DNA of 8,190 nt from Elusimicrobiota bacterium (lineage in GTDB: Bacteria > CG03 > SLGR01 > JAGXOG01): positions 1-8,190 of the forward strand of contig JAQICQ010000039.1 in the NCBI GenBank assembly GCA_027858455.1, given 5' to 3'. The stretch's first letter is position 1, and the number at the start of each line of letters is the position of its first letter. Under the pieces are notes generated by a model. That model saw nothing but the letters and a program-made list of their open reading frames with translations. It searched no databases and was not told where the DNA came from. Position numbers and translations under genes: made by a program. Below are positions 1 through 4,866 of this stretch, in pieces.

Positions 1-617
1 AGCAATATATTATAATAATCTTTTTGAAACCCGCAAACGTTTAAAATTTCCTCAACTTTTTTCTTGCTGAGTATATCACCGGGAGCATGAGTATCGGTAT
101 TAATTACAAGTTTCGCGCCGGCTTTCAGAGCTCTTTCGGCAACAATATAATTTGTTTCTTTATGCCCCTGTCTGGTAGTCAGTTCCAGATAAACCCCATT
201 TTTAGCGGCAAGCTCAGCTAATTCAGCTGTTATATTACCGGGATGAGCTAATATATCACACCCGGCCTTAACGGCGCTCAAATTAGTGCCCGGAGGAACA
301 TATTCGGCGGGCGTCTCGCCGTGGACCACAACTATATCCGCTCCATTTGTGCGAAGAGTTTCAACCATTCCCCCTATATCTTCGGGAGAAACATAAGTTA
401 TCTCTGCGCCGGCAAGCACTTCAATATCATAACGGCTGCTGAGCTTAGGGGCGGATTCTTTTATAACCCCCACAGCAAATTTATAATTTGTATAGTCCAC
501 ATGGTCGGCTATTGCAACCGCTTCGTAACCTGCAAGTTTGCATCTGTAAACAAGTTCGGACGGTACTAAAACCCCGTCGGAATAAAAAGTATGCGTATGT
601 AAATCTATAAATTTCAT
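1..617 (-). CDS. PHP-domain phosphoesterase (histidinol-phosphatase-like), 3' end outside window
   Basis: About 205 residues are visible from the ATG at 617-615; the gene runs off the left edge with no stop. The N-terminus has the PHP metal motif HTHTFYSDG (residues 7-15), then ADH (H39), AGAE (E72), HGE (H99), AHPGN (H125) and NTDTHAP (D175, H177). These are the metal ligands expected in order in a trinuclear-metal PHP hydrolase, so the active site looks complete. PHP proteins hydrolyse phosphoesters such as histidinol phosphate. The true substrate cannot be read from sequence, and no his genes are nearby, so HisK activity is unproven. No SD precedes the ATG, but a promoter-like pair lies so close that the mRNA may be leaderless. 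It is a cytosolic protein with no signal peptide. A diverged second fragment of this gene lies at about 1450-1508. Confidence 0.88.
   Translation of the reverse strand, partial: MKFIDLHTHTFYSDGVLVPSELVYRCKLAGYEAVAIADHVDYTNYKFAVGVIKESAPKLSSRYDIEVLAGAEITYVSPEDIGGMVETLRTNGADIVVVHGETPAEYVPPGTNLSAVKAGCDILAHPGNITAELAELAAKNGVYLELTTRQGHKETNYIVAERALKAGAKLVINTDTHAPGDILSKKKVEEILNVCGFQKDYYNIL
482..540 (-). repeat. Direct repeat partner of 1450-1508
   Basis: This part of the intact PHP gene (codons about 26-45) recurs at 1450-1508, 967 bases away and in the same orientation. The two copies bracket the promoter, attC-like site and membrane-protein gene. Direct repeats this short could allow excision or mark a past recombination, but that is inference. 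Confidence 0.7.
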
Positions 618-625
618 TGCATCAA

Positions 626-654
626 ATAATACAAATTTATAGCTTTAAAATCAA
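626..654 (-). promoter_or_regulatory. Probable sigma-70 promoter of the PHP gene, near-leaderless
   Basis: Read on the minus strand, TTGATT (654-649) is followed after exactly 17 bases by TATTAT (631-626). Transcription would be expected to start about 7 bases on, near 619-617, which is at the ATG of the PHP gene. This agrees with the absence of an SD sequence. The motif matches are seen; promoter activity and the leaderless mRNA are inferred. Confidence 0.45.
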
Positions 655-693
655 CTGATTTCCAAGCCGACCTTTACTCTAAATTGAAAAAAT

Positions 694-729
694 TTGACAT
701 TGCTTAATTGTTAGTCTAACATTTATAAT
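694..729 (+). promoter_or_regulatory. Plus-strand promoter with DtxR-box-like operator
   Basis: TTGACA (694-699, perfect -35) is followed after 17 bases by TAACAT (717-722). A perfect TATAAT also lies at 724-729, paired less well with TTGCTT (700-705, 18-base spacer). Within this core is a 19-base palindrome centred on 715 (706-724), AATTGTTAG-T-CTAACATTT, with 8 of 9 half-site bases matching. Its centre GTTAG-N-CTAAC is the core of the DtxR/IdeR metal-regulator box. A repressor bound here would cover the space between -35 and -10. The next sizeable plus-strand gene is the membrane protein at 998, about 270 bases downstream. No DtxR-family gene is in the window. Confidence 0.45.
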
Positions 730-787
730 GAAGAAAATTGGTGGGTTAATAAGTTCTACAATAAGAAGGATTCTTCTTGAAACCTAA
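728..787 (+). other. Possible 19-residue leader ORF (weak)
   Basis: An ATG at 728 just after the promoter opens a 19-codon frame, MKKIGGLISSTIRRILLET, ending in TAA. It has no SD and would only be translated from a nearly leaderless message. It is listed because it is the first open frame after the promoter. It may equally be untranslated leader, and I recognise no family. Confidence 0.12.
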
Positions 788-890
788 GGAGAAAGAGTTA
801 AAAGTATACGCTTACTCTCCCGGGTCTGGTCTGCTCCAGGATAAGAATCGCCTTCTGACGTTGTACAGATTCACCCAGATGTAATATACA

Positions 891-959
891 GCTGAACAAT
901 GCCTTGCAAAGCATTGTCAGCCCCGACGGATTGCCAAACGCTGATGGCATGCGTTATTT
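891..959 (+). repeat. attC-like (integron cassette recombination) site
   Basis: The stretch opens GCTGAAC (R''-like, 891-897) and closes GCGTTATTT (R'-like, GTT at 953-955), about 60 bases core to core, within the known attC size range. The ends are complementary in attC fashion: AAC with GTT, then ATGCC (899-903) with GGCAT (946-950) after short unpaired spacers, then TCAGC (917-921) with GCTGA (940-944). A near-perfect 20-base palindrome lies at 897-916 (CAATGC, then TTGCAA, then GCATTG). The R' tail (GTTATTT) fits the GTTRRRY consensus poorly, and there is a 13-base one-sided bulge. An accidental imperfect palindrome remains possible. Confidence 0.38.
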
Positions 960-982
960 GGAAAAATATATTAGTTATTAAT

Positions 983-987
983 AGAGG
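983..987 (+). promoter_or_regulatory. Ribosome binding site that sets the membrane-protein start
   Basis: AGAGG lies ten bases before the ATG at 998. No comparable site precedes the upstream in-frame ATGs at 899 and 941, so 998 is the preferred start. Confidence 0.55.
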
Positions 988-997
988 TTCACTAATT

Positions 998-1402
998 ATG
1001 AAGTTAATTTTTCGTTTACTTGTTTTATTGATAGTAGTGCCCTCGGCCTTTTTTTTTATTTACTGGTTGCCGTTTTCACTTATTCCACTGGACGAACATC
1101 GTTGGATTGCCCGCATCCTATCGTTATTTTGCGCTATCGGTGTAGGTTTCTATCTATGGTCAAAGTCCAAATCGCCACCCCATGGCTTAATTTCACATAT
1201 CTTATACGGAGCAATCGTGCTTGGTGGTATTGGCTTTTTTGTGGGATTCTTCGGGCCAATTATTTTCACTCCCGACGCAGCTCAAGGCCCACTGCTCGGA
1301 ATTTTCATAACCGGCCCCGTATGCTTCTTGCTTGGAGCTATAGGCGGATCCCTTTACTGGTGGATTTATAGAAAAAAAAAAGGAACAAAAATAGAGCAAT
1401 AA
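998..1402 (+). CDS. Small four-helix integral membrane protein of unknown function
   Basis: This 134-residue protein starts at the ATG at 998, chosen because AGAGG (983-987) lies ten bases upstream. The frame is open back to 899, but those extra residues are Cys- and polar-rich and precede the SD. Four hydrophobic segments are clear at about residues 4-25, 37-55, 66-88 and 103-125. A short loop after the third holds GPIIFTPDA, and the tail is basic (YRKKKGTK), suggesting a cytoplasmic C-terminus. No catalytic motif is visible. It is the only plus-strand gene in the window, lies directly after an attC-like site with a short leader, and is set in atypical sequence, which suits a mobile cassette gene. 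Small membrane proteins are common cassette cargo, but no role can be assigned. Confidence 0.72.
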   Translation: MKLIFRLLVLLIVVPSAFFFIYWLPFSLIPLDEHRWIARILSLFCAIGVGFYLWSKSKSPPHGLISHILYGAIVLGGIGFFVGFFGPIIFTPDAAQGPLLGIFITGPVCFLLGAIGGSLYWWIYRKKKGTKIEQ

Positions 1403-1743
1403 TATTGTCATATATCAACTCAATCCAGCCGACCGCAAAAGACGCGTTTGTGATTTGTATAATCCACATAGTCGGCTATTGCAACCGCCTCGTAACCGGC
1501 AAGTTTGCCAAATGCTCTGCTACCGCTGGACATAAGCTCCATATGTGCGACAGGGTGACCCTTTTCGGAAGGACACAGTATGGCAGCACAAAGTGTCGGA
1601 ATCTATAGTGTGGTGAAATCGTAGTGGAGCGACCAGGTAGTTTGTATGCTTAGCAATCAAGGAGTTATTCGCATGCCTTTCTTTTGAAAAATGGTTCGAG
1701 ATTTGTTCAATAAAAGTGACCACATTGAACTTTATGCATAAAG
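1403..1743. other. Gene-poor junction region with unrelated patches
   Basis: These 341 bases hold three parts. Positions 1403-1447 resemble the left half of an attC (CAAC at 1416-1419, then AGCCGACCGC from 1427) without a matching right half. Positions 1450-1508 are a fragment of the PHP gene. Positions 1509-1717 are unassigned sequence. In the last part only short frames are open. One, minus strand 1723-1520 (67 residues, MVTFIEQISNHF...), lacks an SD and has an unusual Cys/His-rich composition, so I do not call it a gene. Confidence 0.5.
1450..1508 (-). pseudogene. Fragment of a second PHP-gene copy
   Basis: This stretch matches 482-540 of the intact PHP gene in the same orientation, with four mismatches over the central 55 bases. 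Translated on the minus strand it gives KLAGYEAVAIADYVDYTN, equal to residues 27-44 of the neighbour except that metal-ligand H39 is Tyr. Similarity stops sharply on both sides: upstream is MELMSSGSRAFG and downstream is HKRVFCGRLD then TGA. It therefore sits in a chimeric 40-codon frame (1542-1420) with no SD. It is a remnant, not a working gene. Confidence 0.75.
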
Positions 1744-1748
1744 TGGTC
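1703..1748 (-). terminator. Possible terminator or processing hairpin after tRNA-Pro(CGG)
   Basis: On the minus strand GACCAC (1723-1718 partner at 1748-1743) pairs with GTGGTC and is followed by ACTTTTATT. A perfect 16-base palindrome, ACTTTATGCATAAAGT (1729-1744), is nested inside. The outer stem uses the last bases of the tRNA, including its CCA, so it would compete with tRNA folding. This could be a terminator that forms only before processing, or a 3' processing signal. Confidence 0.35.
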
Positions 1749-1821
1749 GGGGTGGTCGGATTTGAACCGACGGCCTCGTCGTCCCGAACGACGCGCGCTA
1801 GCCAAGCTGCGCCACACCCCG
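1744..1821 (-). tRNA. tRNA-Pro, anticodon CGG
   Basis: A complete cloverleaf of 78 bases including encoded CCA. The acceptor CGGGGTG pairs with CACCCCG, the anticodon stem CGTCG/CGACG holds the loop TTCGGGA (anticodon CGG), and the T arm is GTCGG-TTCAAAT-CCGAC. It lies about 50 bases after the end of the greA-like gene, so it may be co-transcribed. An AT-rich stretch with TATAAT directly before position 1 could also supply a promoter. Confidence 0.95.
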
Positions 1822-1870
1822 ATTATAATTTTATTCTATAAATTTATACTAAACTCATAATTACAAGATA

Positions 1871-2344
1871 CTATTTATTTAGCTCGATACCGGTGATCTT
1901 ATAATTTATTGTTCCGGTCGGGATATCAATACTTGCTCTATCTCCGAACTCTTTTCCTAGGAGTCATGATGAATAATGGGAATTAACTGAGATATTGTTA
2001 TTATCCAATTCAACTTCATCTTCTACAACGAGTGAAAATTTTACATTTTCCCCGGAATCTGTTTCTTCCAGATAAACCGTTACCCCCAATACTACTCTGT
2101 CGCTGTCAACATTTTCCTCTTTAACAATATCAGCAGTTGAAAGTTTAAGTTGTGTCATCTTTATTCTATTCATGACCAGAGCTAATGCTTCTTTGGCAGA
2201 ATCATATTCAAAATTATCAGATATATCGCCATGATCAGCCGCTTCTTTAACTCTTTTTATAGTTGCTTTTTTCTTGGCAAGAAGAACTTTTAAATTTTCC
2301 TGCAGTTCCTCATACCCTTTTTCGGATAAAAATGTTCTTTTCAT
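1871..2344 (-). pseudogene. greA: greA-like transcription elongation factor with in-frame TGA
   Basis: The gene starts at the ATG at 2344 and reads as GreA: N-terminal coiled coil (residues 1-75) with the acidic tip GDISDNFEY, where the second catalytic acid is Asp rather than Glu, then the FKBP-like domain ending ISVNS. At 1966-1964 a TGA stops it at 126 residues. The same frame then continues without shift as LLGKEFGDRASIDIP...YKITGIELNK to a TAG at 1873-1871, giving the usual GreA length of about 157. The TGA replaces the Ala/Gly of the conserved SPxxxALLGK segment, and the four residues before it (HYSS) are also abnormal. GreA rescues backtracked RNA polymerase by stimulating transcript cleavage. 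A product stopped here lacks most of the C-terminal domain. The cause may be a nonsense mutation, a sequencing error or, less likely, readthrough. There is no clear SD. Confidence 0.85.
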
Positions 2345-2367
2345 ATAAATATTTACTCTTATTATGA

Positions 2368-2390
2368 CCGGATGTATTTTTTAAATCCGG
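2368..2390 (-). promoter_or_regulatory. Hairpin between tRNA-Pro(GGG) and greA
   Basis: CCGGAT (2368-2373) and ATCCGG (2385-2390) form a 6-bp stem with an A/T-rich 11-base loop, 22 bases after the tRNA 3' end and 23 bases before the greA start. On the minus strand it is not followed by a U tract, so it fits a processing or attenuation element better than an intrinsic terminator. Confidence 0.3.
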
Positions 2391-2412
2391 CTACCTTCTT
2401 ATACTTAATAAA

Positions 2413-2489
2413 TGGTCGGGACGGCCGGATTTGAACCGGCGACCACTCGCCCCCCAGACGAGTGCGCTACCAGGCTGCGCCACGTCCCG
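2413..2489 (-). tRNA. tRNA-Pro, anticodon GGG
   Basis: 77 bases with encoded CCA. The acceptor is CGGGACG/CGTCCCG. The anticodon stem CTCGT/GCGAG (with a T-G wobble closing the loop) holds CTGGGGG, giving anticodon GGG. The T arm is GCCGG-TTCAAAT-CCGGC. It lies 41 bases after tRNA-Gly and before the greA-like gene. Together with the CGG tRNA it covers Pro codons CCC/CCT and CCG; the TGG isoacceptor must lie elsewhere. Confidence 0.95.
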
Positions 2490-2530
2490 ACATTATTTAA
2501 AATTTATTTTCACATACTTTCTTTAAAAAC

Positions 2531-2605
2531 TGGAGCGGGCGAGGGGAATCGAACCCCCGGCGTCCAGCTTGGGAAGCTGACATTCTACCGCTGAATTACG
2601 CCCGC
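2531..2605 (-). tRNA. tRNA-Gly, anticodon CCC
   Basis: 75 bases with encoded CCA. The acceptor is GCGGGCG/CGCCCGC, the anticodon stem TCAGC/GCTGG holds TTCCCAA (anticodon CCC), and the T arm is CGGGG-GTTCGAT-CCCCT-like with TTCGATT. Its first base directly follows the TAA of the MerR-family gene. It must therefore be cut from the same transcript unless a promoter lies inside that gene. Confidence 0.95.
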
Positions 2606-2956
2606 TTAAATCTCTTCGGAAAGAGTATCTCGTATCTCCAAAAGATCTTTTTTTGATTTCGCCAGGATCTCTATAGCAGGCCCATTCTGATTAAGGGGCA
2701 GATTTATCTGCTTTCCCGAAAGTTTTTGTTCCTTAACCAACTGTTTTTTTGCCCCCGCTATACTGAATTTTTTCTCATAAAGCAGAGTCTTAATCTTTTC
2801 AATTGTTCTTATATCGTTACGGGTGTATCTTCTCTGTCCGCTCTCCCGCCTTACCGGACGGAGCAGTTTAAATTCATCTTCCCAATAGCGCAGAGTGTAT
2901 GCCTCCACACCTGTCATATTGGATACCTCTCCAATAGTTACATATTTATTCTTCAT
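2606..2956 (-). CDS. Short MerR-family transcriptional regulator
   Basis: 116 residues. The N-terminal winged helix-turn-helix is classic MerR: YVTIGEVSNMTGVEAYTLRYWE (residues 5-26), then the wing SGQRRYTRNDI (about 39-49) and helix IRTIEKIKTLLYEKKFSIAGAKKQL (49-73). The tail to 116 is short and lacks metal-binding Cys or a drug-binding domain. The effector is unknown, and it may act through dimerisation alone. Its ATG overlaps the TAA of the HU gene by one base (TAATG) and no SD is seen, so it is probably translated by re-initiation. The stop abuts tRNA-Gly. A short MerR gene directly after an HU/IHF gene is a recurrent arrangement in several phyla, from memory, but the function of the pair is not established here. 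Confidence 0.88.
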   Translation of the reverse strand: MKNKYVTIGEVSNMTGVEAYTLRYWEDEFKLLRPVRRESGQRRYTRNDIRTIEKIKTLLYEKKFSIAGAKKQLVKEQKLSGKQINLPLNQNGPAIEILAKSKKDLLEIRDTLSEEI

Positions 2957-3225
2957 TAATTTAATTTATCGTTTAACTGAGGTGACGGCTTAAACTTTAT
3001 AACTTTTTTTGGCGGTATGTCAATCCTTTCTCCTGTCTGCGGATTGCGTCCTTTTTTAGCTTTTCGGAACTGAACATAAAAACTTCCGAAACCAGACACA
3101 GTCACCCTTTCCCCGATTTCAAGCGCGTCTTTTATAGATTCAAAGAGCGCTTCCACAGCATCAGCAGCTTCTATCTTAGCACAGGTTACATTTGAAACCT
3201 TCTCTATTATTTCGCTCTTATTCAT
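2956..3225 (-). CDS. HU/IHF-family DNA-binding protein
   Basis: 89 residues, the usual family length. The sequence has the dimer helices (residues 1-38), VSGFGSF (43-49), and the arm with GRNPQTGE (59-66), including the intercalating Pro62, then PPKKVIKFKPS (71-81). These bend DNA as a dimer in nucleoid structure. The RNPQTG arm and the FKPS tail are shared by HU and IHF, so subunit identity (hup or ihfA) is not decided. Its SD TAAGGAG (3242-3236) includes the gpsA stop codon and lies ten bases before the ATG, so its translation is linked to gpsA. Confidence 0.95.
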   Translation of the reverse strand: MNKSEIIEKVSNVTCAKIEAADAVEALFESIKDALEIGERVTVSGFGSFYVQFRKAKKGRNPQTGERIDIPPKKVIKFKPSPQLNDKLN

Positions 3226-3235
3226 AAATATTATG

Positions 3236-3242
3236 CTCCTTA
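3236..3242 (-). promoter_or_regulatory. SD of the HU gene, formed with the gpsA stop codon
   Basis: TAAGGAG on the minus strand. Its first three bases are the TAA of gpsA, and the last base lies ten bases from the HU ATG. Confidence 0.7.
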
Positions 3243-4259
3243 AGCTTCTTCAAGCCCTTCGCTCTTTATAGGCCTATTCATAAGTTCTTTCCATGCTTTT
3301 TCGGGATCTTTACCTTTATAAAGAATCTCATATACCGTATTGCATACCGGCATCTTTACATTGTATTTTTTTGCAAGTTCTCTGCAACTTTTTGCCGTAC
3401 CAGCGCCTTCTACCGCAGTATCCATTTTGCTTAACGCTTCTTTCATTGTAAGGCCCTGTCCAATAAATCTTCCAAAACGAAAATTTCTCGAATGTTCTGA
3501 AAAACAAGTTACTATTAAATCGCCAATGCCTGACAAGCCGTTAAACGTAGATTTTTTTGCCCCCAATTCAAGTCCGAGGCGTATCATCTCAGCAACGCCG
3601 CGGGTAATTAACGCCGCTTTTGTATTATCCCCCATCTTAAGCCCGTTTGATATGCCCGAAGCTACCGCAACCACATTTTTCAGTGCTCCTCCGAGTTCGA
3701 CACCTTTAATATCACCTGATGTGTAGGCCCGGAAATATACATTAGAAAAAAGATTTTGCACCTCTTTTGCCGCCTTTTCGCTTACGGAGGCCACTACAAC
3801 AGCGGTCGGAACATTTTTAACTACTTCTTCGGCATGGCTGGGACCGGAAAGAACAACTATATGCTCTCTTTTCCCTAAATTATTCCGCAAGACTTCGGAG
3901 GGCCGGTTTAATGTTTTGTTTTCAAAACCTTTTACCGTGCTTATTACTGTCTGTGATTTTAATGGTTTCAATTTACCTAACTGCCCGGCTACGCTTCCTA
4001 TCGCCGCAGAAGGAACCGATACTATAATATACCGGACTCCTCTTACCGCTTCGGTCATATCCGATGTTATTTTTATATCCTGCGGAATACTGTAACCCTT
4101 TAAAGATACAAACTTCCTGTTTTTTTTAAGTTTTTCAGCCTGGACCGGATCAAATTCCCACAGAGCCACATTGTGCCCGTTATTATAAAGCACATCACCA
4201 AGAGTTATGCCCCAGCTTCCCGCGCCCAGGACTGCTATTTTATACTGCTTTGTTTTCAT
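3240..4259 (-). CDS. gpsA: NAD(P)-dependent glycerol-3-phosphate dehydrogenase
   Basis: 339 residues, typical length. The enzyme interconverts dihydroxyacetone phosphate and sn-glycerol 3-phosphate to supply the backbone for phospholipids. It has the Rossmann motif GAGSWG (12-17), STVKGF (107-112, with the substrate Lys110), SGPSHAEEV (138-146), the catalytic Lys194 in GGALKNVVAVASG, and SGIGDLIVTC with SRNFRFG (243-263). All key residues are present. Its start overlaps the end of plsY by 20 bases, with only a weak GGA before the ATG, so coupled translation is likely. Its product is the substrate of the overlapping plsY gene. Cytosolic. Confidence 0.97.
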   Translation of the reverse strand: MKTKQYKIAVLGAGSWGITLGDVLYNNGHNVALWEFDPVQAEKLKKNRKFVSLKGYSIPQDIKITSDMTEAVRGVRYIIVSVPSAAIGSVAGQLGKLKPLKSQTVISTVKGFENKTLNRPSEVLRNNLGKREHIVVLSGPSHAEEVVKNVPTAVVVASVSEKAAKEVQNLFSNVYFRAYTSGDIKGVELGGALKNVVAVASGISNGLKMGDNTKAALITRGVAEMIRLGLELGAKKSTFNGLSGIGDLIVTCFSEHSRNFRFGRFIGQGLTMKEALSKMDTAVEGAGTAKSCRELAKKYNVKMPVCNTVYEILYKGKDPEKAWKELMNRPIKSEGLEEA

Positions 4260-4863
4260 TGCCGTTCCACAATCTTGAAAGATTTAAACGATGCTTAGCT
4301 ATAATAAGCACCGCAAATATTACCGAAAGCCAAAAAAATTCGGTGTTGGCTGTACGTCCCAGAACAAACATCAGCCCGGGAAATGCAAACGCAGCTACCA
4401 CCGAACCAAAAGAAATAAATTTAAATACATAAGTTAAAATAAGCATTATAGACAGAACCAAGATTACCGGCAACCAATTTAAAACAACAAAAGCCCCGAA
4501 ACTTGTGGCCACCCCTTTACCCCCTTTAAATCTGAGAAACGGCGAAAAGTCATGCCCCAACACAACAGCAACAGCTGTTAAATGTATTATAATAAGCGCA
4601 TTGGTAGATACGGCCGTAGTCAGTTTTACGGCAATAAGAACAGGCACCACTCCTTTTAATATATCCAGTATAAGCACAACCACTCCGAGAGTCGCTCCGT
4701 AAACCCTTAAAACATTTGTCGCTCCGGGATTTCCGCTTCCCACCTCTCTTATATCTTCCCCTCTTTTAAGTTTTGACGCAATATAAGCAAACGGTATTGA
4801 ACCTACAATAAACGCCCCTATTATGTATAATGTTGCATAAAATATATTATTTTCCAATATCAT
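4240..4863 (-). CDS. plsY: Acyl-phosphate:glycerol-3-phosphate acyltransferase
   Basis: 207 residues, an integral inner-membrane enzyme that transfers a fatty acyl group from acyl phosphate to glycerol 3-phosphate to form lysophosphatidate. The three conserved loops are present: SIPFAY (22-27) with GSGNPGATN (42-50), then GHDFSPFLRFKGGKGVAT (103-120), and KHRLNLSRL (190-198). At least five hydrophobic segments are visible (about 8-29, 56-79, 88-104, 122-148 and 152-190). AGGAGG lies nine bases before the ATG inside the last codons of der. The partner PlsX is not in this window. Confidence 0.97.
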   Translation of the reverse strand: MILENNIFYATLYIIGAFIVGSIPFAYIASKLKRGEDIREVGSGNPGATNVLRVYGATLGVVVLILDILKGVVPVLIAVKLTTAVSTNALIIIHLTAVAVVLGHDFSPFLRFKGGKGVATSFGAFVVLNWLPVILVLSIMLILTYVFKFISFGSVVAAFAFPGLMFVLGRTANTEFFWLSVIFAVLIIAKHRLNLSRLWNGNENKAV

Positions 4864-4866
4864 ATT

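Larger units (their letters stand above)
618..997. other. Gene-free stretch between PHP gene and membrane-protein gene
   Basis: These 380 bases hold no convincing protein gene. They contain two divergent promoter candidates (minus strand 626-654, plus strand 694-729), a weak hairpin CTGG-6-CCAG at 826-839, and the attC-like site at 891-959. A GGAGA...TCTCC pairing spans roughly 788-820. I see no recognisable riboswitch, tRNA or intrinsic terminator here. Confidence 0.5.

Noticed and set aside
321..569. Plus-strand frame over the PHP gene
   Set aside because: It is antisense to a gene with all PHP metal motifs and has no coding character of its own.
714..720. GTCTAAC as an integron R'' core of another attC
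   Set aside because: It fits RYYYAAC, but no matching GTTRRRY with complementary arms follows within a sensible distance; the DtxR-like palindrome explains it better.
1432..1477. AGCCGAC / GTCGGCT stem at 1427-1433 and 1471-1477 as an attC or terminator
   Set aside because: The right arm belongs to the PHP-derived fragment, the loop is 37 bases and no U tract or R' site follows.
1545..1570. GTGCGAC resembling the 5' end of a group II intron
   Set aside because: No intron-encoded protein, no domain V pattern seen before the tRNA, and too little room; the heptamer alone is not evidence.
946..1677. Inverted 8-base repeat GGCATGCG / CGCATGCC as terminal repeats of an insertion element
   Set aside because: GCATGC is itself a palindrome, the match does not extend either way, and no transposase lies between.
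1520..1723. Minus-strand 67-codon open frame beginning MVTFIEQ
   Set aside because: No SD, odd Cys/His-rich composition, no recognisable domain, and it overlaps the PHP-fragment junction area; more likely chance.
1964..1966. UGA recoded as Gly or Trp (alternative genetic code) or selenocysteine in greA
   Set aside because: hflX ends at a TGA overlapping the pgsA start, the other genes contain no internal TGA, and GreA has no Sec or Cys at this site.
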